A DNA stretch of 64,000 nucleotides from Alkalibacillus aidingensis. Lineage in GTDB: Bacteria; Bacillota; Bacilli; Bacillales; Alkalibacillaceae. The stretch's first letter is position 1. Each line of letters starts with the position of its first letter. The notes below the pieces were generated by a model. That model made no database searches. It saw only the letters and a program-made list of their open reading frames with translations, and had not been told where the DNA came from. Positions 27,549 through 36,081 of the stretch are shown here, piece by piece. Location: positions 186,001-250,000 of the forward strand of contig NZ_JABXWU010000001.1 of the NCBI RefSeq assembly GCF_014595945.1, in the 5' to 3' direction. The position numbers and the translations under genes are program-made.

Positions 27549-27685
27549 AGTACACCATATGAAAAGCTTCTTTATCATTGCATATAAAATTTATTTGTGA
27601 ATATAGCAGGGAAGTTAAAAGTTGTTATCGAATTATAAAATGTATAATTTAGAACAAAAGACCTTATTCTATCAAGGCTAATCTA

Positions 27686-27694
27686 TGATATAAT
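27686..27694 (+). promoter_or_regulatory. possible extended -10 promoter before divIB
   Basis: TGATATAAT gives a consensus -10 TATAAT (27689-27694) with the TGn extension. No good -35 is visible. It lies 95 bases before divIB in the 240-bp gap where murG and murB are missing, so divIB may need its own promoter. Otherwise the gap is AT-rich and I see nothing else in it. Confidence 0.45.
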
Positions 27695-27788
27695 ATAAAA
27701 ATAATACTTATATAGTAATTCAATAGTTCCAATAATAGACCCTGTGTAATGATGGATTAATGTATGATAATAAGGAGAAGCTTTTCTA

Positions 27789-28586
27789 ATGGCTGAAAAA
27801 AAGATTGTTTCTATTGAAGATCGTATACCACAACTTAAACAGGCTAGAAAACGAAAAGCTAATAGGAGATTTATTTTATATTTATCGGTTATATTACTAC
27901 TCGTTCTTGTCATTGTTTATATGCAATCACCATTAAGTCATGTTAAATCTGTTGAAGTTGAAAACAATGGTGTTGTATCAGTCGAACAGATTACTGACTT
28001 AGCAGGTATTGATTGGGATGAATCATATTGGAAGCAAAATACAGACGAAATAGCTCTAAATATTCAGGAGCATCCAGAAATTGAACAAGCTGAAGTCGAA
28101 AGAAGTTGGTATAATTCATTTGTAATCAGTGTTCAAGAATATAAAAGGGTTGCTTATCAAAAGGATGGAGAGAGTTATTATCCAATTCTTCAAAATGGTG
28201 AACTCTTATCAGAGGTGAAGTTAGACAAGCCACGAAGTGATGCACCACTTCTACACGGGTTTGAAGATTCGAATTATTTAAGTGAAATATCCGAACAATT
28301 AGCTTCATTACCAGATTCTATCAGTCTATTGATTTCTGAGATTTACTGGGATCCTGATGAAGTTAACCGAGACCGAATAAGATTTTATACGGTTGACGGA
28401 CAAGAGGTGGTCGGGGTCATTTCCAATTTTGCCTCTAAAATGGAAGTTTATCCTTCTATTTCTGCACAAATCAATGATGATCTTGAAGGCGTTCTCCACA
28501 TTGATGTCGGTGCTTATTTTGTCCCATTTGAGGACCAAGACATGGAACTAGAAATTGATGAGATTCCATTAGAGGAATCTTTTTAA
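27789..28586 (+). CDS. divIB: cell division protein DivIB/FtsQ
   Basis: A 265-aa bitopic divisome protein. A basic cytoplasmic tail (1-27) leads to a membrane helix (about 28-46), then the POTRA domain (SPLSHVKSVEVENNGVV onward, 47-118) and the FtsQ beta domain; the C-terminus is strongly acidic. DivIB partners with FtsL and DivIC and regulates septal PBP2B. GGAG lies upstream of ATG 27789. It follows spoVE directly, without murG and murB, and ftsA follows without the ylxW-ylxX-sbp genes of B. subtilis. Confidence 0.92.
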   Translation: MAEKKIVSIEDRIPQLKQARKRKANRRFILYLSVILLLVLVIVYMQSPLSHVKSVEVENNGVVSVEQITDLAGIDWDESYWKQNTDEIALNIQEHPEIEQAEVERSWYNSFVISVQEYKRVAYQKDGESYYPILQNGELLSEVKLDKPRSDAPLLHGFEDSNYLSEISEQLASLPDSISLLISEIYWDPDEVNRDRIRFYTVDGQEVVGVISNFASKMEVYPSISAQINDDLEGVLHIDVGAYFVPFEDQDMELEIDEIPLEESF

Positions 28587-28724
28587 GGAATTCTTGTAGA
28601 AAAGTGAAGAAAAATGTAAGAAAAGAAGGTATTATAGTAATTAAAATGGAAGTATGTTAATAAGAAACTAATAAATGTCCTAATCAACGTTAAAGTGAAC
28701 ACAGGCCTTACCGGAGGTGCAAAC

Positions 28725-30008
28725 ATGAACCGAAGTGAAGTACTAGTTAGTTTAGATATTGGTACATCAAAAGTAAAAGTAATCGTAGGAGAAGTTTCGA
28801 ATGAAACCATAAATGTAATCGGCGTTGGCACGGCTGAGTCAGTCGGAATGAAAAAAGGTGCCATTGTCGATATTGACCAAACTGTACATGCCATTCAAAA
28901 TGCAGTTGACCAAGCAGAAAGAATGGTCGATATGTCCATTAAACGGGTGATTGTCACCGTCAATGGTGATCATATACAATTACAAAACTGTCACGGAGTT
29001 GTCGCGGTTTCAAGTGAGACACGAGAAATTGATGATGAAGATGTGACAAGGGTCATTGAAGCATCACAAGTTATGCAAATCCCTCCTGAAAGGGAGATTG
29101 TCGATGTCATTCCACAACAATTTATTGTTGATGGTCAAGATGAAATTACCGACCCACGTGGAATGATTGGTGTTCGCTTGGAGATGCAAGGAACCCTTAT
29201 TACTTGTGGGAAAACCAATTTACATAACATCTTAAAATGTGTAGAAAGAGCTGGACTTGATGTTCAGGATATTTGCTTACAACCATTAGCAGCTGGTGAA
29301 GTTGCCTTATCCCAAGATGAGAAAAGTCTAGGTGTAGGTTTAATTAATATAGGTGCAGGAAGTACAACGGTGTCTGTATTTATAGAAGGTAATTTAGTGA
29401 ACACATCTGTTATTCCGCTTGGTGGAGATAATATAACCAAGGACCTTTCAATCGGTTTAAAAACAACTACCGAGGAAGCAGAGAACATCAAACTAGAGTA
29501 TGGACATGCCTACTTGAATTCTGCTTTAGAAGACAATAGCTTCACTGTGACAACAATTGGTAGTGATGAAAAACAAACATTTAACCAAGTACAAATTGCA
29601 GAAATCATTGAAGCACGTCTTGATGAAATCTTTCACTTTATTTTGCAAGAGTTTAGACGGATGGGATACCCACAGCTACCAGGTGGCTATGTGTTAACGG
29701 GTGGTTTAATGAGAATTCCAGGTACGTTAGATCTCGCTCGTGATGTATTTCAAGCAAATGTGCGGTTATCTATTCCTACGCATATCGGTGTACGTGAACC
29801 TTATTACACAGTCGGTTTAGGTACCTTGCAATTCGCCTATAGAAATGCGAAAATACAAGGCAAAGCCTATGCTGTTGGAATTGAAAGCCACCAAGCAAAG
29901 TCTGAACCAAAACCAAAAGAATCTATTAAAGCTCAACGTAAGCAAGCCAATCAAGCAAAAGATAAAGAAGGTTTCATGAAAAAAATTCAAAACTATTTCT
30001 TTGATTAA
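28725..30008 (+). CDS. ftsA: cell division protein FtsA
   Basis: A 427-aa actin-like ATPase that tethers FtsZ to the membrane. Phosphate 1 motif LDIGTSKVKV (about 9-18), inserted 1C domain, phosphate 2 INIGAGSTTVSVF (about 206-218) and adenosine motif VLTGGLMRIPG; the C-terminal amphipathic membrane helix is EGFMKKIQNYFFD. ATG 28725 has CGGAGGTG 7 bases upstream; a more upstream ATG at 28695 lies before that site. It precedes ftsZ by 61 bases. Confidence 0.96.
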   Translation: MNRSEVLVSLDIGTSKVKVIVGEVSNETINVIGVGTAESVGMKKGAIVDIDQTVHAIQNAVDQAERMVDMSIKRVIVTVNGDHIQLQNCHGVVAVSSETREIDDEDVTRVIEASQVMQIPPEREIVDVIPQQFIVDGQDEITDPRGMIGVRLEMQGTLITCGKTNLHNILKCVERAGLDVQDICLQPLAAGEVALSQDEKSLGVGLINIGAGSTTVSVFIEGNLVNTSVIPLGGDNITKDLSIGLKTTTEEAENIKLEYGHAYLNSALEDNSFTVTTIGSDEKQTFNQVQIAEIIEARLDEIFHFILQEFRRMGYPQLPGGYVLTGGLMRIPGTLDLARDVFQANVRLSIPTHIGVREPYYTVGLGTLQFAYRNAKIQGKAYAVGIESHQAKSEPKPKESIKAQRKQANQAKDKEGFMKKIQNYFFD

Positions 30009-30069
30009 TTCGCACGTTTCCTTCAAAGGTAATGTAAAAGGAATAATGAACAAGTAGGAGGAACGAGAC

Positions 30070-31185
30070 ATGTTAGATTTTGAAGCAAATATGGATCAAT
30101 TAGCAACAATAAAAGTAATCGGTGTTGGTGGCGGTGGCTCCAACGCTGTCAATCGTATGATTGAACATGGAGTTCAAGGTGTCGAGTTTATTGCGGTTAA
30201 TACAGACGCACAAGCATTGAATCTTTCCAAAGCAGATACCAAATTACAAATCGGTGAAAAGCTTACTCGTGGATTAGGTGCAGGTGCTAATCCCGAAGTC
30301 GGTAAAAAAGCTGCTGAGGAAAGTAAAGAAGTGATTGAAGAAGCACTTCATGGTGCCGACATGGTATTTGTTACTGCTGGAATGGGTGGTGGAACAGGTA
30401 CGGGTGCAGCACCTGTTATTGCTCAAACTGCTAAAGAGCTTGGTGCATTAACTGTTGGAGTAGTCACTCGTCCATTCTTATTTGAAGGTCGTAAACGATC
30501 AACTCATGCTAGCACTGGAGTTGACTCCTTAAAAGAAAATGTTGATACACTAATTGTTATTCCAAACGATCGTCTATTAGAACTAGTAGATAAAAATACG
30601 CCAATGCTAGAAGCTTTCCGTGAAGCTGATAATGTCTTAAGACAAGGTGTTCAAGGCATTTCTGATTTAATTGCGGTGCCAGGACTTATTAATGTAGACT
30701 TTGCAGACGTCAAAACAATCATGTCTGATAAAGGTTCTGCATTAATGGGAATCGGTGTTGCAACAGGGGAGAGCAGAGCAGCAGAAGCAGCTAAAAAAGC
30801 TATCTCATCACCTTTATTAGAAACATCAATTGATGGAGCTCATGGTGTGTTAATGAATATTTCAGGTGGTCAGAACTTAAGCTTATATGAAGTACAAGAG
30901 GCTGCAGAAATCGTAACGTCTGCAGCAGACCAAGAGGTTAATGTCATTTTTGGTTCGGTAATTAATGAGAATTTGAAAGATGAAATTGTTGTAACCGTTA
31001 TTGCGACTGGTTTTGATGAGAGTGAAAAACAACCAAACCCGGCACAACCACGACAACAACAATCCACTTCTCCAATAGGGCAGTCACCTAGTCAAGGGAG
31101 ACAGACCCCTACACAGCGACCAAAATATGAAGAGGATACGTTAGACATTCCAACGTTCTTACGTAATCGCAATCGCGATCAGTAA
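30070..31185 (+). CDS. ftsZ: cell division protein FtsZ
   Basis: A 371-aa tubulin-like GTPase that forms the Z ring. GTP-binding signature GGGTGTG at 106-112, N-terminal [13 protein letters not shown] (18-30), T7 loop [11 protein letters not shown], and the C-terminal conserved peptide [16 protein letters not shown] that binds FtsA and SepF, joined by a Gln/Pro/Ser-rich linker (about 318-350). Strong AGGAGG ribosome binding site. In B. subtilis bpr follows; here a repeat region and spoIIGA follow. Confidence 0.98.
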   Translation: MLDFEANMDQLATIKVIGVGGGGSNAVNRMIEHGVQGVEFIAVNTDAQALNLSKADTKLQIGEKLTRGLGAGANPEVGKKAAEESKEVIEEALHGADMVFVTAGMGGGTGTGAAPVIAQTAKELGALTVGVVTRPFLFEGRKRSTHASTGVDSLKENVDTLIVIPNDRLLELVDKNTPMLEAFREADNVLRQGVQGISDLIAVPGLINVDFADVKTIMSDKGSALMGIGVATGESRAAEAAKKAISSPLLETSIDGAHGVLMNISGGQNLSLYEVQEAAEIVTSAADQEVNVIFGSVINENLKDEIVVTVIATGFDESEKQPNPAQPRQQQSTSPIGQSPSQGRQTPTQRPKYEEDTLDIPTFLRNRNRDQ

Positions 31186-31230
31186 TACGCATTTAGGTAG
31201 AATTCATAGATTAAGTTTTAAGTGGAACCG

Positions 31231-31340
31231 GTTCTCTATGACGTTATGCACTTTACGAAGTGAGTTATCGTCAATGAGGCCGGTTCTCTATGACGTTATG
31301 TGTTATTTAAGATGGATTATCGTTAATGAGAGTGGTTTTA
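31231..31340. repeat. diverged 52-bp tandem repeat, two units, in the ftsZ-spoIIGA gap
   Basis: GTTCTCTATGACGTTATG recurs at 31231 and 31283, a distance of exactly 52 bp. Aligned with the repeat at 11033-11404, the unit shares the layout GACGTT.TGCACTT.AC.AAGTG....CGTCA.TGAG, so it is a distant member of the same family in the same orientation. No terminal inverted repeats like those of the other two arrays were found here. The rest of the 421-bp gap (31186-31606) holds a weak inverted repeat TTCACTA/TAGTGAA near 31450-31480 and the terminator and promoter listed next. Confidence 0.75.
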
Positions 31341-31529
31341 TCGGACATTTTGATTCATTTGATTGCTTATAATGTCATTTAGCCCCACTATGACCCTAAC
31401 AGATCCATCAACTACATATTATTAAAGCAACCCTAAATATTAAATAAAATTAATCTAAGATCTGTTCACTATTAAGTAGTGAATGGGTCTTGTCTATTTC
31501 AGACAAAAGATCCCAAAAATAGATACCTT

Positions 31530-31570
31530 AGAAGCCTAGAAACTGACATGTTTTTTAGGCTTCTTTTTTT
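31530..31570 (+). terminator. intrinsic terminator before spoIIGA
   Basis: Stem AGAAGCCTA / TAGGCTTCT with a 17-base loop, followed by a run of T. It would stop read-through from ftsAZ into spoIIGA. Confidence 0.75.
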
Positions 31571-31575
31571 ATACT
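31543..31575 (+). promoter_or_regulatory. possible spoIIG-type long-spacer promoter
   Basis: CTGACA (31543-31548) and TATACT (31570-31575) are separated by 21 bp. The B. subtilis spoIIG promoter is a sigma-A promoter with an abnormal 22-bp spacer that needs Spo0A-P. A sequence resembling a Spo0A box on the minus strand (TTTTGTCTGAA, 31498-31508) lies upstream. The start codon is 32 bases past the -10. The -35 lies in the loop of the terminator hairpin. Confidence 0.45.
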
Positions 31576-31606
31576 TCTTGTAAGCAACTTAAAAGGGATG
31601 TGGGTA

Positions 31607-32518
31607 GTGCAATTATATATCGATCTAATTTGGTTACTAAATTTTTTATTTGATTGGATGATTTTACTATTAGTCGCTTGGGTTTCGAGGTATCCGTTTT
31701 CACATACTCGCATTTTCTTAGCAGGGTTATTTGCATCATTAATTATTCCGCTATCGTTTTTGGTTAGCTGGGAGGGTGTTCATTCACCGATCTTCAAGCT
31801 TATATATTCTATTATTATTATTATGATTGGCTTTTCTTACACTAAATGGCGGATATTTTTGATTCGATTTGTCAGTTTTTATTTTATTAACTTTGCTATA
31901 GGTGGTGCTGTATTTGGAATTCACTTTTTCTTAACTACGAATTCGGACATGGTTTTAATCAATCAGACTAGCTTCGGTGATCTTGTTAGTTGGGTGGTGG
32001 TACTGACGTTATTTCCAGTAGCTTTGTATTTCACAAAGGATCAACTACAACAATTAACGATGTTTCAATTTAAATTTCAAAAACAATATGATGCCTGGAT
32101 TGAGTATCGTCAAACAAACGTTAAGGTATTGGGCTTTTTGGATACTGGTAACCAATTAACTCACCCACTTACACAACGTCCAGTTATTTTAGTTAATGAA
32201 AAGACAGCTAGGAATTGGCTTGACGATGACTTATTAATGAGATTGAAAAATAATCTAAATGTCCTAGAAGAAGAGCAAGATGGTCTCATACAGTTCATAC
32301 CATATCAAAAAGCAGGAGGGCAACAAGGAATGCTACCAGTTTTTTTGGCTGATCAAGTCACGGTTATGCAAGACAACCAGTTACTTACAACCAAAAAGGT
32401 CTATGTTGGTGTACATTTTGGTGAATTTTCTAAGCAAATGGAGTATCAATGTTTGTTAAACCCGTTACTATTGCAGTCAAAAAGAATGCGCGTAAAAGAA
32501 GTAAAGGGGGTATCATAA
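31607..32518 (+). CDS. spoIIGA: sigma-E processing peptidase SpoIIGA
   Basis: A 303-aa membrane aspartic protease that cuts pro-sigma-E in the mother cell on a signal from SpoIIR. Five N-terminal membrane helices (about 1-145) precede a cytoplasmic pepsin-like domain with the active-site Asp179 in [14 protein letters not shown] 31607 gives the family N-terminus [13 protein letters not shown]; the ATG at 31598 directly touches the AAAAGGGA ribosome binding site, so it is unlikely. The stop TAA overlaps the sigE start by one base, so protease and substrate are co-translated. Confidence 0.93.
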   Translation: MQLYIDLIWLLNFLFDWMILLLVAWVSRYPFSHTRIFLAGLFASLIIPLSFLVSWEGVHSPIFKLIYSIIIIMIGFSYTKWRIFLIRFVSFYFINFAIGGAVFGIHFFLTTNSDMVLINQTSFGDLVSWVVVLTLFPVALYFTKDQLQQLTMFQFKFQKQYDAWIEYRQTNVKVLGFLDTGNQLTHPLTQRPVILVNEKTARNWLDDDLLMRLKNNLNVLEEEQDGLIQFIPYQKAGGQQGMLPVFLADQVTVMQDNQLLTTKKVYVGVHFGEFSKQMEYQCLLNPLLLQSKRMRVKEVKGVS

Positions 32519-33237
32519 TGCGTCGTTTATGGATGATTTTTCAACGATTTTATATTAAATTACTAGTCAAACTAAAATTGAAACGTGGCGAAATTTATTA
32601 CATCGGTGGAAGTGAAGCATTACCACCTCCTTTGTCAAAAGATGAAGAAAGAAATGTACTCGAGAGGATGATGGAGGGTGATCAATCCGCTAAATCGATG
32701 CTAATTGAACATAACTTAAGGTTAGTTGTATATATTGCTAAAAAATTTGAAAACACTGGAATTCATATAGAGGATTTGATCAGTATTGGTTCTATTGGGC
32801 TTATTAAAGCTGTCAACACGTTTAATCCTGAGAAGAAGATTAAACTTGCCACTTATGCTTCTCGTTGTATTGAAAACGAAATACTCATGTACTTAAGAAG
32901 GAACAATAAACGTAAAACGGAAGTCTCATTTGATGAACCGTTAAATGTTGATTGGGATGGTAATGAGTTATTATTATCAGATGTGTTAGGGACAGAAGAG
33001 GATCTGATTACAAAGGATTTAGAAACCTCTGTTGACAAGACTTTATTAATATCGGCATTATCAACATTAAATGGACGAGAAAAACAAATTATGGAGATGC
33101 GTTTTGGACTGAGTGGATATAAAGAACAAACACAAAAAGATGTGGCTGACCAACTAGGAATATCACAATCATATATATCAAGGTTAGAGAAAAAAATTAT
33201 AAGAAGATTAAAAAGAGAGTTTAATAAAATGGTCTAA
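32518..33237 (+). CDS. sigE: RNA polymerase sporulation sigma factor sigma-E (pro form)
   Basis: A 239-aa sigma-70 family factor, the same length as B. subtilis pro-sigma-E. The first about 28 residues (basic, hydrophobic, [20 protein letters not shown]) form the membrane-bound pro-sequence removed by SpoIIGA near the [16 protein letters not shown] stretch. Region 2 ([21 protein letters not shown]) and region 4 helix-turn-helix ([20 protein letters not shown]) are clear. ATG 32518 with AAAGGGGG upstream. Directs early mother-cell transcription. Confidence 0.97.
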   Translation: MRRLWMIFQRFYIKLLVKLKLKRGEIYYIGGSEALPPPLSKDEERNVLERMMEGDQSAKSMLIEHNLRLVVYIAKKFENTGIHIEDLISIGSIGLIKAVNTFNPEKKIKLATYASRCIENEILMYLRRNNKRKTEVSFDEPLNVDWDGNELLLSDVLGTEEDLITKDLETSVDKTLLISALSTLNGREKQIMEMRFGLSGYKEQTQKDVADQLGISQSYISRLEKKIIRRLKREFNKMV

Positions 33238-33306
33238 CCCCATGGGACACTTGAAATCTCAACTTTTTTACAACCATTAGACACTAGTTCTTCCGACTTG
33301 TTTAAC

Positions 33307-33336
33307 GAATATAACCGAATAAAAACTCCCATTATG
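33307..33336 (+). promoter_or_regulatory. predicted sigma-G/sigma-F promoter of sigG
   Basis: GAATA (33307-33311) matches the -35 GHATR, and CATTATG (33330-33336) matches six of seven of CATnnTA, with an 18-bp spacer, which is right for sigma-F and sigma-G. It lies 44 bases before the sigG start and fits the known autoregulated forespore transcription of sigG. Confidence 0.6.
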
Positions 33337-33371
33337 GAGAAAATGAGACTGACATCATCTCCAAATGGGAG
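33326..33371 (+). promoter_or_regulatory. sigG leader hairpin covering the ribosome binding site
   Basis: CTCCCATT (33326-33333) pairs with AATGGGAG (33364-33371), and inside it GGAGA (33336-33340) pairs with TCTCC (33358-33362). The right arm holds the start of the sigG ribosome binding site GGGAGGGG (33367-33374). The left arm overlaps the predicted -10, so only RNA reading through from spoIIGA-sigE would form the hairpin. Confidence 0.7.
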
Positions 33372-33379
33372 GGGCTAAC

Positions 33380-34162
33380 ATGACGAGAAATAAAGTAGAA
33401 ATATGCGGTGTAGATACGTCAAAGTTACCTGTTTTAAAGAATGATGAAATGCGTTTTTTATTTAAAAGGGTACAAGCTGGTGACGAATCAGCAAGAGAGG
33501 AGCTAGTGAATGGTAATTTAAGATTAGTATTAAGTGTGATTAAACGATTTAATCACAGAGGAGAAAATGTTGATGATCTTTTTCAGGTTGGTTGTATTGG
33601 ATTAATGAAGTCCATTGATAATTTTGATTTAAGTCAAAATGTTAAATTCTCAACATATGCTGTACCGATGATTATCGGTGAAATTCGCAGATACTTACGT
33701 GATAACAATCCAATTCGAGTTTCAAGGTCGTTAAGAGATATTGCCTATAAAGCATTACAGGTTAGGGAACAATTAATGAGTAAACGGTCAACGGAACCGA
33801 CGACACAAGAGATTGCCAAAGAAATGGACATCCCTCATGAAGATATAATCTTTGCACTTGATGCCATTCAGGACCCCGTGTCATTATTTGAGCCTATTTA
33901 TAATGACGGAAGTGATCCGATCTTTGTCATGGACCAACTAAAGGATGACAAACAAAAGGACTCCTCCTGGATTAATGAATTAGCCATTCGAGAAGGCATT
34001 AAGAAGTTAAATGAACGAGAGAAATTGATTATTAATCAACGATTTTTTGAAGGAAAGACACAAATGGAAGTTGCCGATGAGATCGGTATATCCCAAGCAC
34101 AAGTATCTCGCTTAGAAAAATCAGCTATTAAAGAAATGAATAAAAGTGTTTTAGACTCGTAA
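33380..34162 (+). CDS. sigG: RNA polymerase sporulation sigma factor sigma-G
   Basis: A 260-aa late forespore sigma factor, equal in length to B. subtilis sigma-G and opening with RNKVEICGVDTSKLPVLKN, a nearly invariant N-terminus that carries residues for SpoIIAB binding. Region 2 (DDLFQVGCIGLMKSIDNFD), region 3 and region 4 helix-turn-helix (TQMEVADEIGISQAQVSRLE) are intact. ATG 33380 has GGGAGGGG 5 bases upstream; the in-frame ATG at 33365 lies within the leader hairpin. Terminated by a clear hairpin. B. subtilis ylmA, normally next, is absent. Confidence 0.97.
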   Translation: MTRNKVEICGVDTSKLPVLKNDEMRFLFKRVQAGDESAREELVNGNLRLVLSVIKRFNHRGENVDDLFQVGCIGLMKSIDNFDLSQNVKFSTYAVPMIIGEIRRYLRDNNPIRVSRSLRDIAYKALQVREQLMSKRSTEPTTQEIAKEMDIPHEDIIFALDAIQDPVSLFEPIYNDGSDPIFVMDQLKDDKQKDSSWINELAIREGIKKLNEREKLIINQRFFEGKTQMEVADEIGISQAQVSRLEKSAIKEMNKSVLDS

Positions 34163-34176
34163 TCATCAAACGTTAG

Positions 34177-34207
34177 AAAACCTCCTATGTTGGAGGTTTT
34201 TTTCTTT
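34177..34207 (+). terminator. intrinsic terminator after sigG
   Basis: Stem AAAACCTCC / GGAGGTTTT with a 6-base loop, then a long T-rich run. It lies 15 bases after the sigG stop. Confidence 0.9.
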
Positions 34208-34250
34208 TGGTCAAAATCATATAAATAGGGTAATGGGGAGGAATGTTAAA

Positions 34251-34493
34251 ATGCTATTGTCAGAATTACAAACGAAGGATATTATTGAAATTGAAAATGG
34301 TGAAAAAATCGGGTTTATTAGTGACTTAGAGTTAGATGTGACTGTTGGGGTTATTTTATATTTAATCGTTACCGTTCGTGGTAAATGGTTTGGTGTATTT
34401 GGCCAACAGGAGGAAGTAGCGATTTCTTGGTCCCAAATTGAAAAAATTGGAACTGACGTCATTTTAGTTAGGATGATTAAACAATCGACATAA
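34251..34493 (+). CDS. ylmC: YlmC/YmxH family sporulation protein (PRC-barrel)
   Basis: An 80-aa single PRC-barrel domain protein (MLLSELQTKDIIEIENGEKI), the YlmC/YmxH family found in endospore formers next to sigG. Some members are forespore-expressed; exact function unknown. The start is ATG 34251 because GGGGAGGAA ends 8 bases before it; the ATG at 34233 lies inside that ribosome binding site. It stands alone between the sigG terminator and pgeF. Confidence 0.87.
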   Translation: MLLSELQTKDIIEIENGEKIGFISDLELDVTVGVILYLIVTVRGKWFGVFGQQEEVAISWSQIEKIGTDVILVRMIKQST

Positions 34494-34562
34494 TCGTCCA
34501 ATCGTCATAAGAAAATTCATAAAAGATATGATAGAATATGAATTAAAAGGGGCTGGAAGAAG

Positions 34563-35366
34563 ATGAGTGAATTGTTTCAAGAACAACATGAGACGTACTT
34601 ACAGATAAATGAGTGGGAAAAGTATGACGTTATGGCAGGGTTTTCAACTAGAAAAGCTGGTGTTAGTAAACCACCTTACAATACATTGAATGTTGGAATC
34701 CATGTCGATGACAATAAGCAAGACGTCTTACAAAACCGTCAGTACATAGCCAGTCACTTAAAAAAACCATTAGATCAGTGGAAGTGTTTAAACCAAGTTC
34801 ACAGTACAAGAGTTCTAAATTTAGCTAAAGAAGAAACCTCTAAACATCAATTCTTTCACGAAAATCCAAGTGAAGATGCTGATGGGATGATTACGAATCA
34901 CCCCGAGCATTTACTTGTAACTTACTATGCTGATTGTGTGCCACTTTATTTTATAGCTCCTAAGCAGAAATGGATAGGTTTAGCTCATGCGGGGTGGAGA
35001 GGGACTGTTAGTGGTATTGGACGTGAGATGGTTAATGAGCTAGTGAAACAAGGTGTGGATTCTAGTCAAATCCAAGTAGCAATAGGACCTTGCATTTCTC
35101 AACCGTATTATGAAGTGGATGATCATGTTATCAATCAAATTCCACAAGAATATCACACGTCTATACTAACACCTAGTCAGAACGAGAATCGTTATTTATT
35201 AGACCTTAAGGAGTTAAATTTCATCTATTTACAAGAAGCTGGGATTTTAAAGGAACATGTTTCAATTAGTCAGTATTGTACTTATCGTGATCAAGAGTTA
35301 TTTTATTCATTTAGGCGTGACCATGGCCTTACCGGTCGAATGATGGCTTTTATTTCATTGAAATAA
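34563..35366 (+). CDS. pgeF: peptidoglycan editing factor PgeF / purine nucleoside phosphorylase-like (YlmD)
   Basis: A 267-aa protein of the YfiH/LACC1 family. Zinc and active-site residues are in CLNQVHSTRV (His, about 79), ADCVPL (Cys about 124) and HAGWRGT (His about 141). Relatives hydrolyse wrong L-Ser-containing wall precursors (PgeF) and act as purine nucleoside phosphorylases with adenosine deaminase activity (B. stearothermophilus YlmD, LACC1), so the physiological substrate is not fixed by sequence. AAGGGGCTGGAAGA lies upstream of ATG 34563. TGATAGAAT at 34529-34537 could be an extended -10. First gene of the ylmD-ylmE-sepF-ylmG-ylmH-divIVA row. Confidence 0.9.
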   Translation: MSELFQEQHETYLQINEWEKYDVMAGFSTRKAGVSKPPYNTLNVGIHVDDNKQDVLQNRQYIASHLKKPLDQWKCLNQVHSTRVLNLAKEETSKHQFFHENPSEDADGMITNHPEHLLVTYYADCVPLYFIAPKQKWIGLAHAGWRGTVSGIGREMVNELVKQGVDSSQIQVAIGPCISQPYYEVDDHVINQIPQEYHTSILTPSQNENRYLLDLKELNFIYLQEAGILKEHVSISQYCTYRDQELFYSFRRDHGLTGRMMAFISLK

Positions 35367-35388
35367 ACAATATACAAGGGTGTTATAC

Positions 35389-36069
35389 ATGTCTGTAAAA
35401 GATAATTACGAATCCATAAAAGCAGAAATTGAAGCAGCTTGTCAGAAGGTTGGACGAGACCCAAGTGAGATCAAAGTTATAGCAGTTACTAAATATGTCT
35501 CCATAGATCGTGCCAAAGAAGCGCTTGCTTCGGGTGTGAGCCATATAGGTGAGAACCGTTTAGAAGGTTTCTTAGAAAAATACGAAGCCATTGGTGACCA
35601 ACCTAATTGGCATTTTATTGGAACTCTTCAATCCAGAAAAGTTAAAGACTTAATTGATTATGTCGATGCTATTCATTCTATGGACCGGAAATCTTTAGCT
35701 AAAGAGATTAATAAACGAGCGAAGAAGCCTGTTGATTGTTTCGTTCAGGTGAATACCAGTGGTGAGGAATCAAAACATGGGCTTGCTCCAGAAGAGGTTA
35801 CATCATTTGTGAAGCTTTTAGCTAATTATCCTAACGTTCGAGTTCATGGTTTAATGACCATGGCTCCATATACGGACGATGAAAAAGCGATTCGTTTATG
35901 TTTTCAAAAGCTTCGCCGGTTGCAACAAGAGGTTCAAAGTCATAACTTTTCGCATGCTCCGTGCGATCATTTATCGATGGGGATGAGTAATGACTATCCC
36001 ATTGCTATTGAAGAAGGTGCAACACATATACGTATCGGTTCAAGTTTAGTTGGAAATGAAGTAAAATAG
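35389..36069 (+). CDS. ylmE: YggS family pyridoxal phosphate homeostasis protein YlmE
   Basis: A 226-aa alanine-racemase-fold protein without the racemase second domain. The PLP lysine is Lys35 in IAVTKYVS; other family boxes are IGENRLEGFLEKY, WHFIGTLQSRKV and LSMGMSNDYPIAIEEGATHIRIG, which binds the phosphate. YggS proteins balance vitamin B6 and amino-acid pools; no catalysis is established. ATG 35389 is chosen with AAGGGTG 7 bases upstream; GTG 35380 is within the ribosome binding site. Gene order with sepF is conserved. Confidence 0.92.
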   Translation: MSVKDNYESIKAEIEAACQKVGRDPSEIKVIAVTKYVSIDRAKEALASGVSHIGENRLEGFLEKYEAIGDQPNWHFIGTLQSRKVKDLIDYVDAIHSMDRKSLAKEINKRAKKPVDCFVQVNTSGEESKHGLAPEEVTSFVKLLANYPNVRVHGLMTMAPYTDDEKAIRLCFQKLRRLQQEVQSHNFSHAPCDHLSMGMSNDYPIAIEEGATHIRIGSSLVGNEVK

Positions 36070-36081
36070 GAGAGGATTCTC

